Source of the DNA: Chloromonas sp. AAM2
Taxonomy: Eukaryota > Chlorophyta > Chlorophyceae > Chlamydomonadales > Chlamydomonadaceae
Direction: 5' to 3'
DNA length: 34,259 nucleotides
NCBI GenBank assembly: GCA_004335635.1
Contig: QAXH01003153.1
Coordinates: 1-34,259, forward strand
In this document: piece by piece, positions 1 through 11,358 of the stretch
Layout: each line of letters begins with the position of its first letter
Position numbering within the stretch: the stretch's first letter is position 1
The notes under the pieces: model-generated
Seen by the model: the letters and a program-made list of their open reading frames with translations, nothing else
What the model was told of the DNA's origin: nothing
Database searches by the model: none
Translations under genes and position numbers: made by a program

Positions 1-267
1 CAGACCATGATCAGCCATGTGAGTATGTTGGTGATGATCATGATGCTAAATATGGTGAAAAAAAGAAAACTGGCTGTTGCTACGAAACCCAGTGGCCACC
101 ATGCCCCAAGTGCCGCACTGGACGGCTCTGTGAGCCTTGCACTTACATTGTGCGGCACTTGAGGCATGGTGGCCACTGGGTTTCGTAGCAACAGCCAGTT
201 TTCTTTCTTTCACCATATTTAGCATCATGATCATCACCAACATACTCACATGGCTGATCATGGTCTG
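1..267. repeat. Large inverted repeat (foldback), 117-base arms
   Basis: Bases 1-117 are the reverse complement of 151-267 with only two mismatches visible by eye; the spacer is 118-150. The left arm begins at the window edge and base 268 is compatible with continued pairing, so the element may extend further left. The arms are not low complexity. The right arm also resembles a region near 1110-1230, so the right arm is probably the older copy and the left arm an inverted duplicate. It could be a foldback MITE, a recent inverted duplication or a small-RNA hairpin source. Confidence 0.9.
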
Positions 268-384
268 GCCCAGAGTCCTGCAGCTAGACACATCTCGCTC
301 TATCTCTCAGGAACTACTTGTCTGATCTCAGACTGTGCCCACCTGTGCTGTCCACGCCCGGGTTTGGCTTTTGCTTGCATGCAG

Positions 385-459
385 GGTAAGTTTGATGCCG
401 AAAAGGCGGCCCAGCAGCTGAACGAGAGGTGGGCGCAGCTGATGGCCGAAGACGACTAG
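385..459 (+). CDS. Possible terminal exon of a plus-strand gene cut by the window edge
   Basis: A good acceptor (ttgcttgcatgcag) ends at 384. The following frame GKFDAEKAAQQLNERWAQLM runs to a TAG at 457-459 and is charged and helical, as in a real C-terminus. GC at third positions is high, as in the neighbouring genes. The upstream part of the gene would lie in or beyond the foldback, so the family cannot be named. The same frame is also open further upstream through 284, so the exon may be longer. Moderate to low certainty. Confidence 0.4.
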   Translation, partial: GKFDAEKAAQQLNERWAQLMAEDD

Positions 460-1239
460 ACAGCCGTGCGTTGGATTCGGTTTTCAATTCCTTGCCCGAA
501 CATTCCTTGCCGCTTGTGTTTGCATGGCCTGCTAGCGTCACGCTCGCTGCATGTGGGACCCCCTCTGGTCTCACTCTTTGCGTTATGCATACCCTCTATC
601 TCTCTGTCTCTCTCTCTGTGCGTCGTGGGACAACACTACTACACAAGAAATAATAGGCAGCATGCACAAACCAGCTACATGTTGCAGTAAGTCTGTTTTT
701 TTTATAACACTTGCGACAGCTATTGGATGTGCTTCCTGGTGTGCACTCTCTCTGCTCTGCTACTCAAGACAGCTGGCCAAGGAAGTAGGTGAGCAATCTG
801 GCTTTGCATCAACACTTGAGCTGAATCATGTCCTGTTACAGTTAGCCAAGCCTGTGAAGAGCATGGTGCACATTGAAAAATAAGCTTAAACATATACTTA
901 CAGATGCTCCAAGTACATCCAAACAGAAGACTCAGACTCCTGTACGCCCCTGGCACTGCATTGCAATACCACTACCACTATTGATGCGATGCTCAGAAAA
1001 CGGCACAAGCTACTCATGTGTTGCATGTCGCATGACTTGCGAGCTCATCCAGTCATGCGACAGAAAAAGGCTTTCGTAATGGCAGCAACACCTGCCTGGA
1101 AATGTTCAGTGTTGCCACACACATGCAACCAGCCACTCTTGGAAGCCGCTGCCTTCGCAAACAAGGCCCATTCCTATTTTATCGAACATTCATCATCATC
1201 ATTACATGGCTTTTCATGGTTCAACCCACGGTGCTGCAG
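460..1239. other. Non-coding stretch, no gene seen
   Basis: Only unconvincing short ORFs occur here. A pyrimidine-rich run (ctctctgtctctctctctg) lies near 600-620. This may be the 3' region of the left-edge gene. Confidence 0.5.
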
Positions 1240-1317
1240 CTAGACACAATATCTCTCCAAGAATTACGCGCCTTGGAAGCAGCCCTGGCTGCCCCGTACC
1301 AACGCACAGGCTTGTAG
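1240..1317 (+). CDS. Possible terminal exon, duplicated in decayed form near 284
   Basis: After an acceptor (gtgctgcag, ending 1239) the frame LDTISLQELRALEAALAAPY continues to a TAG at 1315-1317. It has the look of an amphipathic helical C-terminus. The 13 bases ctgcagctagaca and the flanking intron sequence recur at 278-290, where the frame instead gives LDTSRSISQELLV and a stop. No convincing upstream exon was found, so this may be an isolated duplicated exon. The family is not recognised. Confidence 0.35.
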   Translation, partial: LDTISLQELRALEAALAAPYQRTGL

Positions 1318-2719
1318 CCTCGACCACCTGACAGCTGCTAACAGGTGGCAGCCACACAAGAAAGGCAACGGCAGGAACACACACAAAGGCAAAAGCACCC
1401 TGGGTGCAGGGACTAAAGGGATTGAACAAGAAGATGACTGAAGCAATTGTGAAACAGACTGGCATGCTGCAACCGCAGCAATAAGTAATCTCAGGAACTG
1501 AAAAGCGAGTGACGGTGAGCGTTGCTCAGCAATCATGCAATGTGTCATGACCACCATAACTCAAGTACTACAGCGCAGCACAACCGAAATTGGCATTGAT
1601 GCATTCCCTTCTCTGCACTCATGCCTGAACCTTTCACCCGCCACAGAAACATTGTGTTTTTCAGTCGTGAGTTGAGTCGTGCATAACACTGGTGTGTGCT
1701 GCACTGCGCTGCCTAGGAACACGCCACATCCAGAAAGGATAGAAACATTCTCAGTGCACGCACAAACAATATGGAAGCAATACCTGCGTCGCCTGACATA
1801 CAAAAAATTCTGCTAGCCCGAAGCAAACCGCTGATCCTGCAAGATACGAAGAACAAATACTTGACTTTGCGGGGCGCGGATGAACTTGTTTCTGGCATTA
1901 GCCGCGCACATGTTGCAGCTGGGTCCAGTCATGCCAGCACTTATCCTGGACAACCAGTTCAGCCCTGCCTCCCTCCTTAAGCCAATGTGCCCATACCTTG
2001 CCTACCACTTTTGTGCAGTCTAGCAATCAACATCTGGTCAGATTGCGAATACGACAGATACCGAGTATAGCAATGTCAATACGGTTGCATTGTCATGTTA
2101 CTTGTGCAGGCCACTACCAAAAACCAGGTCCACCATGAACCATTTCTGATGCCTAACTTCGAACTTGTGACTTGAACCAGCTGCCCATGATCTGCCGCAG
2201 GGGCACCGGGTGAAGCGGGTAGCGCCTGCCCCTGAGCGACCTCTGTGCACACGGCACAAGAGAAAAGATGTTGGCCAGCTTTGTGCAACCTTCAGGCCTA
2301 AACAAATAACTCTTCTGTGCGCGGCAACTGAAGTATGCGCGCCATCTTGACCACAAATCAAGGCAACCTGCTTCATCACTGCTGATTTGTGTCACGGATA
2401 GAATACACGGTCACGTGACGATGATGCAAGCAAAGCTTGTTGCAGAAGATGTGTCATAAGCACCTGGATGTAACCACAAAACGAACTCCAGAACCTCAAC
2501 CGTCCTCTTGCCTCCTAGGTCTGTTGTCTAGTCACAGTCTCATCAATGTGAGCTATTCAGTATTGTGGAGTATTGTGGTGGGCATGAAGGGCTCACCAAC
2601 CGCAACCACCTCGGGTGTTGCCTGCTGTCTGTCTGCCAGTTATCATGTTCTCTTTACCAAAGGTGCACCAGCCACTGTCTCTTTCACGCTCTGTCAAGGG
2701 CCCATTTGCAACAGCAGCC
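1318..2719. other. Intergenic region with one weak ORF
   Basis: It includes the 3' flank of the minus-strand gene ending at 2720. One plus-strand frame, 1771-1980 (starts MEAIPASPDIQKILL, 69 codons), has a plausible composition at its start, but no splice partner or homologue was recognised. I do not call it as a gene. Confidence 0.45.
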
Positions 2720-5700
2720 TCATCTGCGCTTTGCTTCTTTGCCACACTGTGTTTGCTGAATGTGTCCGTTCTCCAGCTTGTAGCTTCCCTGCCCAGACAC
2801 ATGGTAGTTGCCAGGGATGGAGTCCCAATCACCTGTGAACAGAACACAGGCAAAAGCATGTTCACCAGGTACACACGCTTCGCATGGTCGCAAGGCCAGT
2901 TCAGCTAGCACATCTTCACGCCTGCCATCAAATGCAGATGATGTTGTGAACAGCACTGCCAAGCAGCACGTCCGTGGCAGACGCACATGTGCCTGAAACC
3001 ACCCTTGCTCTTTTGTAATGCACAGCATGATGCGTACCTGCACCATTGGTCAGGACGAACTCAACGCGTGTGCACGGCAGCCTGATCATCTTCATGCTGT
3101 CACTCACTGACTCCATAGGAAGGCCTGGGCACAGGTAAGACAGGCAAGTGGACAGGCTTTGGACAGGCTTTAGTGTAGACACAGGCAAGGACAAAGGAGG
3201 AGAGCCAGGCATTAGCAAAACACAAGTACGAAGATGAGCGCAGTGCATGTGTAATGACATGCAATGCTGGAACAGCAAGTGTAAAGACAACTGTGAAACC
3301 ATACGTGCAAGGATGCAGAAATGGATGAGGTCCGCCCATGGGCAATGAACCAGGGAAAGCTTACACCAAAGATGACTGAAGGTTGACAAGCCCAATCACA
3401 AGCTGTTCAGGGATGACAGGCGGTCCTGGAAGTGAAAGCTGAAATGACTTCCGCCAATGCACGGCCAGTACGTGTGATGCCACCCAGTGTGTAGGTGGTA
3501 CAATCTCAGCTAGCGTTAATGTGCTGCAATCTTCTGCCCTTGTTGCTTACCTGGCACGTTGGTCCACCCTTTGCCGTCCATATTGCAGTGCACAAAAGCG
3601 CGTTCCCAGCCTGAGACGTAGCTGAGCAACACCTCAGTCACTGGGACATACTCGATCTGAGCGGCAGGTGGCGTGGGAGGGAGGGCGACGGCCTGCTGTG
3701 ACTGTGCATCCTGCACGCACATGCAGGCAGAACTGGGGGTATTGGTGGCACGTGCAACTCTACACTGAGCAAGAGATAAGATAGATATAGATTGCATTTC
3801 CAACTGAGCATGTCCTGGCAGTCCACACTTCTGCTGGGCAGGCCACTGGTACAGGTGGAAATCAAGAGGGAGGGTCTAACCACCTTCTATCTTTTACATT
3901 AACATTGAGCGCACTTAATTCCAACAGCTGTTGACAGCTGCTCTCGCTTTTGAGAGCAATTGAGATTGCACAGGGTAGATCAGCCTGCACAATTCCCCTT
4001 TGTCCGTGTCAGTCACCTGCTCTTCCTGCAGCCTGGTGGCCACTGCCCTGGCCGCTGCCAGCTCCTGCGCCTTGCTGTGCAGCATGGCCTGTGTTTCCTG
4101 AACCTGCTGCTGAAGCACAGCCTGCGGACACATGACCCGTAAGCCACATCGCATTCTTGCTCTAAGACTCACATTAATTGACTTCATTTGTCCCTGACTT
4201 GCGAGACACATCCCCGATGCGTATTGCGTGCATTGACACAGATTTATGCATTCACTCGGCATTCACGGCTGATTGTTCGACAAACCAACAGTGGGCATTC
4301 GACCACAAGTAAGCCTTCACACAGCACTTTCGGCGGCTGCAGGTCAAATGTAACAACACCAGACACGCCTGGGCATTTTCCCTCTTGTATGCTTTCACTG
4401 TCTGTTGACGACCATCACAATCATGCTTTCAATGTCTCTTGGCAGTACACAGTTGACCACGGGCCTGACCTGTGTGGCTTGCGCCCTTGCCTCCACTGAT
4501 GCCAGCGTCATCTCCACAGCCGCAGCCCGGGTCTCGGCCGCAGCCGCCCTCGCCTCCACCTCAGCTATGCGCGCCCGGGCCTTGTCAGCCTCCCAGCGCA
4601 GGGCCAGCGCTGCGCTGAGCTTGACCTTGACAGCTTGCAGCCGACGCTCTGCAGATGCAGCGTGCAGGCACCAGAGCATGATGTCAGCATGACAGGTCCA
4701 TGCATCATCTATGAGGTTAGAATGACAGGACAATCTGTCATGTGAGGCAACCGCACCTAGATTGTGCCGGCAAAGCCGACGTGGTGATCAGATCATGAGA
4801 ACTCGTGATCTGATCAAGCTTGAATACACTCAAGACACCCAACCGGAGCTCGACTACATAGAAAGCAGACAAGCGCGCCTAAACCAAAAAAACAAGATGT
4901 TTGCCAGAACTGGGACAACTTGACTAGTTCACGCAAGCTCAGCCTCTTGCTGGCGCTGGTGCAGGCATGGCGTGGCGTAGCCCACACATGGGACTGCACA
5001 GGTGCTGTGACAGCAGGCGAGGTGTGGTGCTTGTCCTTGATGCCACCCTTCCTCTGGCATGCACTTGGGTCAAACAGCGGGTATGAGATAAGTAAATATG
5101 GCTGTCAGGACACTGTGTTAGCCACAACAGGCGGCACACGATACCTGCCAGGAAAACACCGATAGCCCAATCTGCTCCAGATCAAGCTGGTTGAACCAGC
5201 GTAGCGTGCAATGCATCTCATGCTCATCTACCTGTTTCCTCTGTCTGTTTTGCGCGCTGCGCCAGGTGTATCTTCAAGTCGGCAATGGCTACATCACGTT
5301 CACTGAGCAAGCGCATGTACTGCGCACGACTCTCATGGATTGATGCCAGGCTCGTCTGCAGGCCCAGAAGCATCTTCTTGAGCTGGCTCTCAGGGACCAT
5401 AGCCTCTCCTGCTACTTTTTGCCCATCTGTGCTGCCTGTACTTTCATTTGTCGTGCCTGCATGCAGCATAAGCATATAAAGGGACTGCCACGCCAGTCCT
5501 GTTTGATTGCTACACCGGCCAGCATTTAACAGCAGAACTCTTGCCTGTAGACAATTGTAATCCTGAGCCCTGCAGGATCGCCTTGCCAGGAGGGGAGGTG
5601 CTGCACTTCCGAGCCAGGATGGATGTGTGGTTGACGTGGGATGGCAGTGTCACAAGTGGCGCATATGAACTCGCACAATCAGGAAACAACAACTGCGTAT

Positions 5701-6946
5701 GCACCCCACTTCCCAAGTTAAGCCCTGCCTGACCGTTCATGGATCGGAAGAGTATGTGCTGATCAGCACCGAGGCTTGCTGTCGTGGATGCTCTCTCACT
5801 CTTATTTATGCGCACCAGCAGCAGCGTCACCTTAACGCGACCATAGGCTGTGGCTTCAGTGTTTGGGTCATTACCTGCTGCAGCGTTGAAATTAGATGTG
5901 CTTGGCGTGTTAGTAGCGGTGTTTGGCCTGCCTGTCCCTGGCGGGTGGGCGTGCCCATTGGGTGATGGTGTCCGTGCCTGCTCCGGCCCGGGCAAATCAA
6001 GGCGTGGTGGTGCATCACTGGTACTGCTTGCAATCGTTTCTGCAGCTAATCCTGCTGCTGCTGCGTTGGGTCCAAGGTTCAGCAGCCGTTTGCCGAGAAA
6101 CGCAGGCACAGGTGCACGGTGCGGCGTCCCATGGTGCTGTTGAGGCTGATGAGAGCGGGGGGATTGGGCCCGCGGCTTGCTCTGGCTAGAATCGCTTGAG
6201 CGACTCGGGGTAGCCGCAGGCGGTGATGTCAGGGGTGGTTGTGAATGGGGTGAAAACGTTGAGCTGGGGGCGTTTGTAGTAGTTGCAGGTGGAGCCACCG
6301 CTCGATAGAAGCCAAACTGCAGGACGAGTGATGGTGGCAGGCTTTGCAGCAACAATCGCAGGCATGTACATTGCATTACATGTTGCACACTTGCATAGGT
6401 TGAAAACGATTCCAAGGCTCTTAGACCTGGGGCGAGCCCAACTGCTGCAGTGTGTATCCAATCATCCAGATGGCATGGGAAACACATCTTCTACTGTGCA
6501 CCATGTTGAACGGCGGTCTGAACAGGGGGCAAATCTTGGTCACGACGAAGGGTACGAGCTTATATGCAGGCTGGCTACGAGGCTGGCCTGTACTGAGCAG
6601 CTGTCCTGAGCCACCTGTTGATTTTAGGGTTTGCTAACCTGGTGCTGATACTCATTCTCTGGACCGTCCCAAGGGATGCCGCGGCTGGATGGCCTCGCCC
6701 GCACAGTCGCAGCCTGAGCAGGATGCGACAAGGCGCGTTAGTTACACCAACAAGGGCAGGTTCCTTGCCCAAGAATACTGAGTGTCGGAACCTCGACATC
6801 CGTGGACATCTTAATAGCTTCTTGGCTGTTAGTTTGCTGCCACTGGCGTACTCTACCTTCCGGAAGGGTCGATGTGCCTCCAATCTCGTCCGAGGTGCAA
6901 GTCCAGGCTCAGGATGTGGCCATGACCTGCCGAACGCTGCTTGCAT
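2720..6946 (-). CDS. Coiled-coil protein with C-terminal CBM25/CBM53-type starch-binding module (paralogue A)
   Basis: Model read from high to low coordinates: 6946-6857 (tentative first exon), 6316-5842, 5456-5232, 4648-4470, 4121-4017, 3710-3551, 3124-3038, 2832-2720. The frame is consistent at every junction and gives about 477 residues. Order: basic transit-like N-terminus, Pro/Ser/Ala-rich region with FLGKRLLNLGPN, a helical segment (SLASIHESRAQYMRLLSERD), a long Ala/Glu coiled coil (about 205-358), then a starch-binding domain. The domain shows VLLSYVSGWERAFVHCNMDG, KGWTNVPG, LPMESVSDSMKMI and DWDSIPGNYHVSGQGSYKLE. This matches the CBM25/CBM53 layout of YxxGW, WTxxPGxPM, NDGxxWD and NY..GxYxxxNG. 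No catalytic domain is seen. The role is inferred: a plastid protein that binds starch, perhaps in granule initiation or pyrenoid starch. Weak points are the first exon (ATG at 6946, or in frame at 7024) and a gtcgcg donor at 5841. Confidence 0.75.
4785..4816. repeat. Short perfect-type hairpin in an intron
   Basis: The 15-base arms tgatcagatcatgag (4785-4799) and ctcgtgatctgatca (4802-4816) pair with one mismatch around a 2-base spacer. It lies in the intron between the exons at 4470-4648 and 5232-5456 of paralogue A. Confidence 0.8.
4894..4918 (+). repeat. Copy of the VCQFWD-type dispersed repeat end
   Basis: The sequence gatgtttgccagaactggga preceded by an A-rich run matches the ends found at 24515-24556, 24752-24793, 34017-34033 and 34103-34119. 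It lies in an intron of paralogue A. The other end of this copy was not identified. Confidence 0.5.
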
Positions 6947-8103
6947 TGTGCACCACGGAGATTCAGTAAGCAGCCATGCGCGCTGTATTCGAAATGGCTC
7001 AGCTTTCGCGAATAATGACGACATTACAAGGTTAGGCGTTATTGGCAGTTTTCAAATGAGCGGTATGATTGGTGGAGCTTGAATCCCAAACAATGGTCAA
7101 CAACAATTGGCCAACATGTTGATTGCGCATACGTAATCCTCAATGGCGCCAGATTTCCCCGCGCGAACAAGAGCCGGTCTGTTCTGTTTTGACGTGTGTG
7201 TTACGAGCCCTGTCGATGCGAGACATACAAAAAGGCTGCAGCACGCAAATTTTTGGTCAATATTGCACTGCAGGAGGCTACTGGCAGATCGCAAAGTAAT
7301 CAGTCCTTGTAATCCTACTTAACCCGTTTATTTTAATTTATTTACCATCTTCATCACCTCCGCGGTGTTACAGAAATGCCTCCTCGCCTGGCAAGTGATC
7401 ACCGAAACAATTGAACCTAAGAATTACTGATCTGCAACTCGAGGCTTTGTCACTTTGTGACTCGACATGCGCAAGATTGAGCCTGGATCACAACTGCTGC
7501 GTACTACAACGGTACCTACTACTGCAAAAGGCAGATCAGCAGGAGATAAAGCAGATGATTGCAGGTGGGCCTGATCCCAGAGCAAGCCAGCCTTGAATTG
7601 AAAATCCAGAACAGCGCAAACAAGGAACTTTGGTTGAGTTCAAAATTGTGGCTTAGAAGATATCAACACCTGTGCAACAATATGTGCTTCGCTTACTGTC
7701 AGTGACAGACTCCTTGCAATACCAACAAAGTGCGTGCAACTTGGACAACCAGCAATCAATTGTAACAGGTGCAATTTTGACAACCAATCAACACCTCAGA
7801 GAACCAGACCTGCAGCAGTTGCTGGAGGACATGGCCACTACCTGAAAGTCAGGATGCAAAGTGAGTGCGCACAACAATATGCTGCCTGCCTGACATACCA
7901 CACGACCATGTGGACAAGCAGCCACTGTAACACTAGTTGAGAAGCGTGTGGTTGTCAAAGCTGGTTTGAGCTCGTGCCAGGTTGGTTCAGGGTGTGTAAC
8001 ATGTGAAAACAGGGAATCACTGCCATGCAATTCGAAGCCATGTCAACAGTGATCAAGAGCATTCGTCGTGCAAGGATCGCCTCCATACGCGTGGCTTGTC
8101 ATA
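6947..8103. other. Intergenic region between the two starch-binding paralogues
   Basis: It would hold the promoter of paralogue A and the 3' region of paralogue B. It is more AT-rich than the coding exons. Short ORFs near 7411 and 7734 have no recognisable composition or splice context. No gene is supported. Confidence 0.5.
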
Positions 8104-11100
8104 TTATTGAACACGCTGAATTTGCCCGTTCTCCAGCTTGTAGCTTCCCTGCCCAGACACATGGTAGTTGCCAGGGATGGAGTCCCAATCGTCTGCGCAC
8201 AAAGGGCAGGCAAGTGCATGGAAGTCCAGCAGGGTTCAGCATAAAACAAGCGCAAGTTGGTTCAGTGCCTTGTTCCAAAGCAAGTTTGCATCCACCAGAC
8301 AGTTCCTGAATGCAGGCCAGGTAACAGAGCACACCCTGCTCCTGCGTTTGACCCTACTGCCTACTACAGTGCACCCTGCTTTCCAGAGCCACACCCTGCT
8401 CGCTACCTCTGCTCATGCTGTCGCATCTATTGCGCTAGTCAACAGCAGCCTGTGTTCTGCAGGCCACAGCTGATCATCAAGCTCACTTTTGCCGTTGTTG
8501 ATGACGAACTCAACGCGTGTGCACGGCAGCCTGATCATCTTCACGCTGTCACCCACTGACTCCATGGGAAGGCCTGGGCACAGGTACGATAGGCAAGTGA
8601 GCAAGCAGTCAGGCAGTGAAGCATGGTTGTGAGGGCAAATGCAAGGAGAGCACGAGCAAGGATACCTGGTGACGTGTGTGTCCACCTGCAACCAGCTGGT
8701 TACCACCCCAAACTATGCACTAAATCAAGCAGCAACCAGCCAGGAAGAACACCAACCGCTGACAGTGTCATTCTCCTATGAACGGGGTGCCTGGTCAACA
8801 GCAGAGGATGCACATTGCATGGCCATGTCTGCCATGACAAACCCCTGCCCATGTGCCGCACCTGGCGGGTTGGTCCATCCTTTGCCATCCATGCTACAGT
8901 GCAAAAACGCCTGCTTCCACCCGGTCCTGTAGGTGAGCACCACCTCGGCCGCGGGCCGCTGCGGCGCAGGAGTGGGCCGGGGAGGGGGTGCGGACACGGC
9001 TTGCTGCTGTGCCGCCTGCGAGCAGCAACGTGATGTTGTGTTGCAAGCTGTATGCTTGTGCTGCACAAGACAGGTCATATGTGTCAACTGGTCCTGTCAA
9101 CAGGTCGTCGAATGCGTCGACAGGTCGTCACTGCGCCACTCGACCCAAGCACAGTATCGAGCTCATCGCTCAGGCAGTCCTGATTGTGCGCAACACGCCA
9201 GTGGCAGAGCTAGACAGGGCGCTAGCATGCTGTCCACAGGGGGTATTCGAAGCAAGCGTCTGAGAAGGTATTTTTTGCCTAAAGAATAGGACAGCTTCTA
9301 GGCAGCTACTCTTCAACAGTCACTTCAATAGGTCGTGTCAACAGATGGTCTAAACATCAGGCAGGCCACCTCAAGATTCCTACACGCAGGCAACCGGCCA
9401 AGTGAATGAGCTGAGTGCCGCTTAGCACAGGTGGGCAGCAACTTCTGTGTGCATCAATGGGGAGAGCGCCCGTCTGCACTGCAAATGCCTCTTCGCATAC
9501 AGATGGCTGTGCCACTATCCAAGCCACTATCCAAGATGCTCAGGTAACCCCCTGGCTCTTGTGCAACTCCATAGGCCATTTGCTGCAGCAGCTTTGCTTG
9601 CCTCTCGCACCTGTGCCTGTGCCAGCCTCTCTGCCACAGCTTTGGCCTCCGAGATTTCATCTGACTGTTGCTGCAATAATTCTTGTGTCACCAACGCCAT
9701 CGCTTCTGCCTTGGCTGCCCTTGCTTCTGCCTTAGCTGCCCTTGCTTCCACGTCTGCTGCATAAGCCTCCATCTCTGCTGCTCTAGCATCTGCCTCTGCT
9801 GCACGTTCTGACGCCTCTACTGATTTTGCCTCGGCCGCTGCAGCTCTTGACTCTAACTCCTCAGCCTGTGCCTCACTGAAAGTATTCCCAGGCTTGTTGG
9901 CTGATGAGCTGCGAAGTTGGCGTTCTGCAAGCAGATCAGTGCTGGGATTGCTGGCGGGAAAAACTCATGTTCACGGGGTGAGACGGAACCAAGCCCGGTT
10001 AACACCGTAGTGGTGGCCTGTCCTGCCCTTCACACAGCAAGTGTGCGCCTGATGTAATGCAAACAGGATCTACATACGAGTTCACATGACGATGTATGAC
10101 ATGGCAGCAGGCAGGGGGCGGGGGAGGGGGGCTTAAAGCCTTGTGCATGCGGCTTTGGATCGCTGCCTGCGTGACCTGCTGGCACCCTTTAAGGCCAGTA
10201 TGGGAAATGGTGGTTTTGGATAGCTCTTGGCGAGCTGCAGGCATACCTTCATAAGCATTGAACTCATTGTGGTTGAGCCGTCAAACAGGAACTACTGAAG
10301 ATAATCGAAAAAATACCATAGGCCTTTTGATGACGACTGAAAGTTTGGATCGAAGTTCCTTGCAACGTTAGCACGCGTACAAGTGGTTTAGAGGCATCCA
10401 TTCCTTGCTGGGGTGATTTTCTATAGAAAGTTCTGCCCCCCCGCCTTTCCGCCCGTGCAGCAGGTCAACAAATCATGAGTTCTGCTGACATACACACGGC
10501 CCGCTTACCTAGCTCGGTCACCTTCTGTGCTGTTTGTGACAGCTTAGACTGAAGCTCTGTGATGGTTGCATCACGCTCTGCTAACAATTGAACGTACTGG
10601 GCCCGGCTTTCTTGAATGGACGCCAAGCTGGCGCGCAAACCATGAAGCATAGAATCCAATTCGCTTACTGCGATCATGGGGCCAGAAGCCTGGCTGGGAG
10701 CCCTGTTGCCGTTGCCATTAGAGCTGTAATTGCTGGTCCTGGTGCCGCTGCCATTGCCGTATCCTGCATGCAACACAGAATCACATACCGCATGTGAAGG
10801 CGGGCGCGCATTGCTTGCGCGGGGCTTGCTCGCCCACCAGGCATCCGCTCACCCCCGGAGGATGTCGCAGGATTGGCATCACTTGCTGAGGCTTGGGGAG
10901 GCTGGAGCGGTCGCCCCTTGACTGGGACGTGAGCAGCTGGAATGCTTTTATTAGCTGCCAGAGCAGCCGCGACTGCAGATGGCGGAGCGTTTGGTCCGAC
11001 GTTCAGGAGTCTGTTACCTAAATGTGGCGATGTCTGCGGTGAAGCAGGTGCATTCGGTGAGGTCTCTGGATTTGGGGGATGAGCAAACCCTTGTGATTGA

Positions 11101-11358
11101 TTGTCCCCATTCTGCCCCCCTCGACCTGCCTCTGCACGCGTAGTGATGACCTGCGGATGGCAGATATGCAGATCAGGTAGTAAGCAACCAAACAAACTAA
11201 GCCATACACCGAGAGTCCAGGCTTGAAACCCTTAACAGGGCTTGACTACAAAGAGAAGGAGCGCATCCCATCCTTAACATTACCTGTCTATAACTAGCGA
11301 CATGCTTGCCGCAGTTCAATCGCGGTTGAAGGCTCCCTCTGGTGAAGCAGGACTTCAT
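8104..11358 (-). CDS. Coiled-coil protein with C-terminal CBM25/CBM53-type starch-binding module (paralogue B)
   Basis: Exons from high to low: 11358-11284, 11150-10853, 10763-10509, 9924-9611, 9015-8862, 8573-8487, 8192-8104. All junction phases agree and the model gives 423 residues. The first exon encodes MKSCFTRGSLQPRLNCGKHV, a transit-like start. Next come a Pro/Ala-rich region with HLGNRLLNVGPN, the helical segment SLASIQESRAQYVQLLAERD, and an Ala/Glu coiled coil with heptad-like ARAAKAE repeats (about 150-310). The C-terminal module (about 337-420) shows VLTYRTGWKQAFLHCSMDGK, GWTNPPG, LPMESVGDS, NNGKNDWDSIPGNYHV and GQGSYKLENGQI. This is a typical CBM25/CBM53 pattern that binds alpha-glucan through aromatic residues. 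There is no glycosyltransferase or hydrolase domain. Likely plastidial and starch-associated (inference); coiled-coil starch-granule initiation factors are a functional analogy only, since those use other CBM families. Confidence 0.83.

Noticed and set aside
1264..1557. 97-codon minus-strand hydrophobic ORF
   Set aside because: Leu/Val/Cys-rich by chance and antisense to the possible exon at 1240-1317. No membrane-protein pattern with charged loops and no splice support.
5510..6487. 325-codon minus-strand ORF taken as one exon
   Set aside because: Only 5842-6316 is coding in the model. Both ends run into introns, as shown by the matching exon borders of paralogue B.
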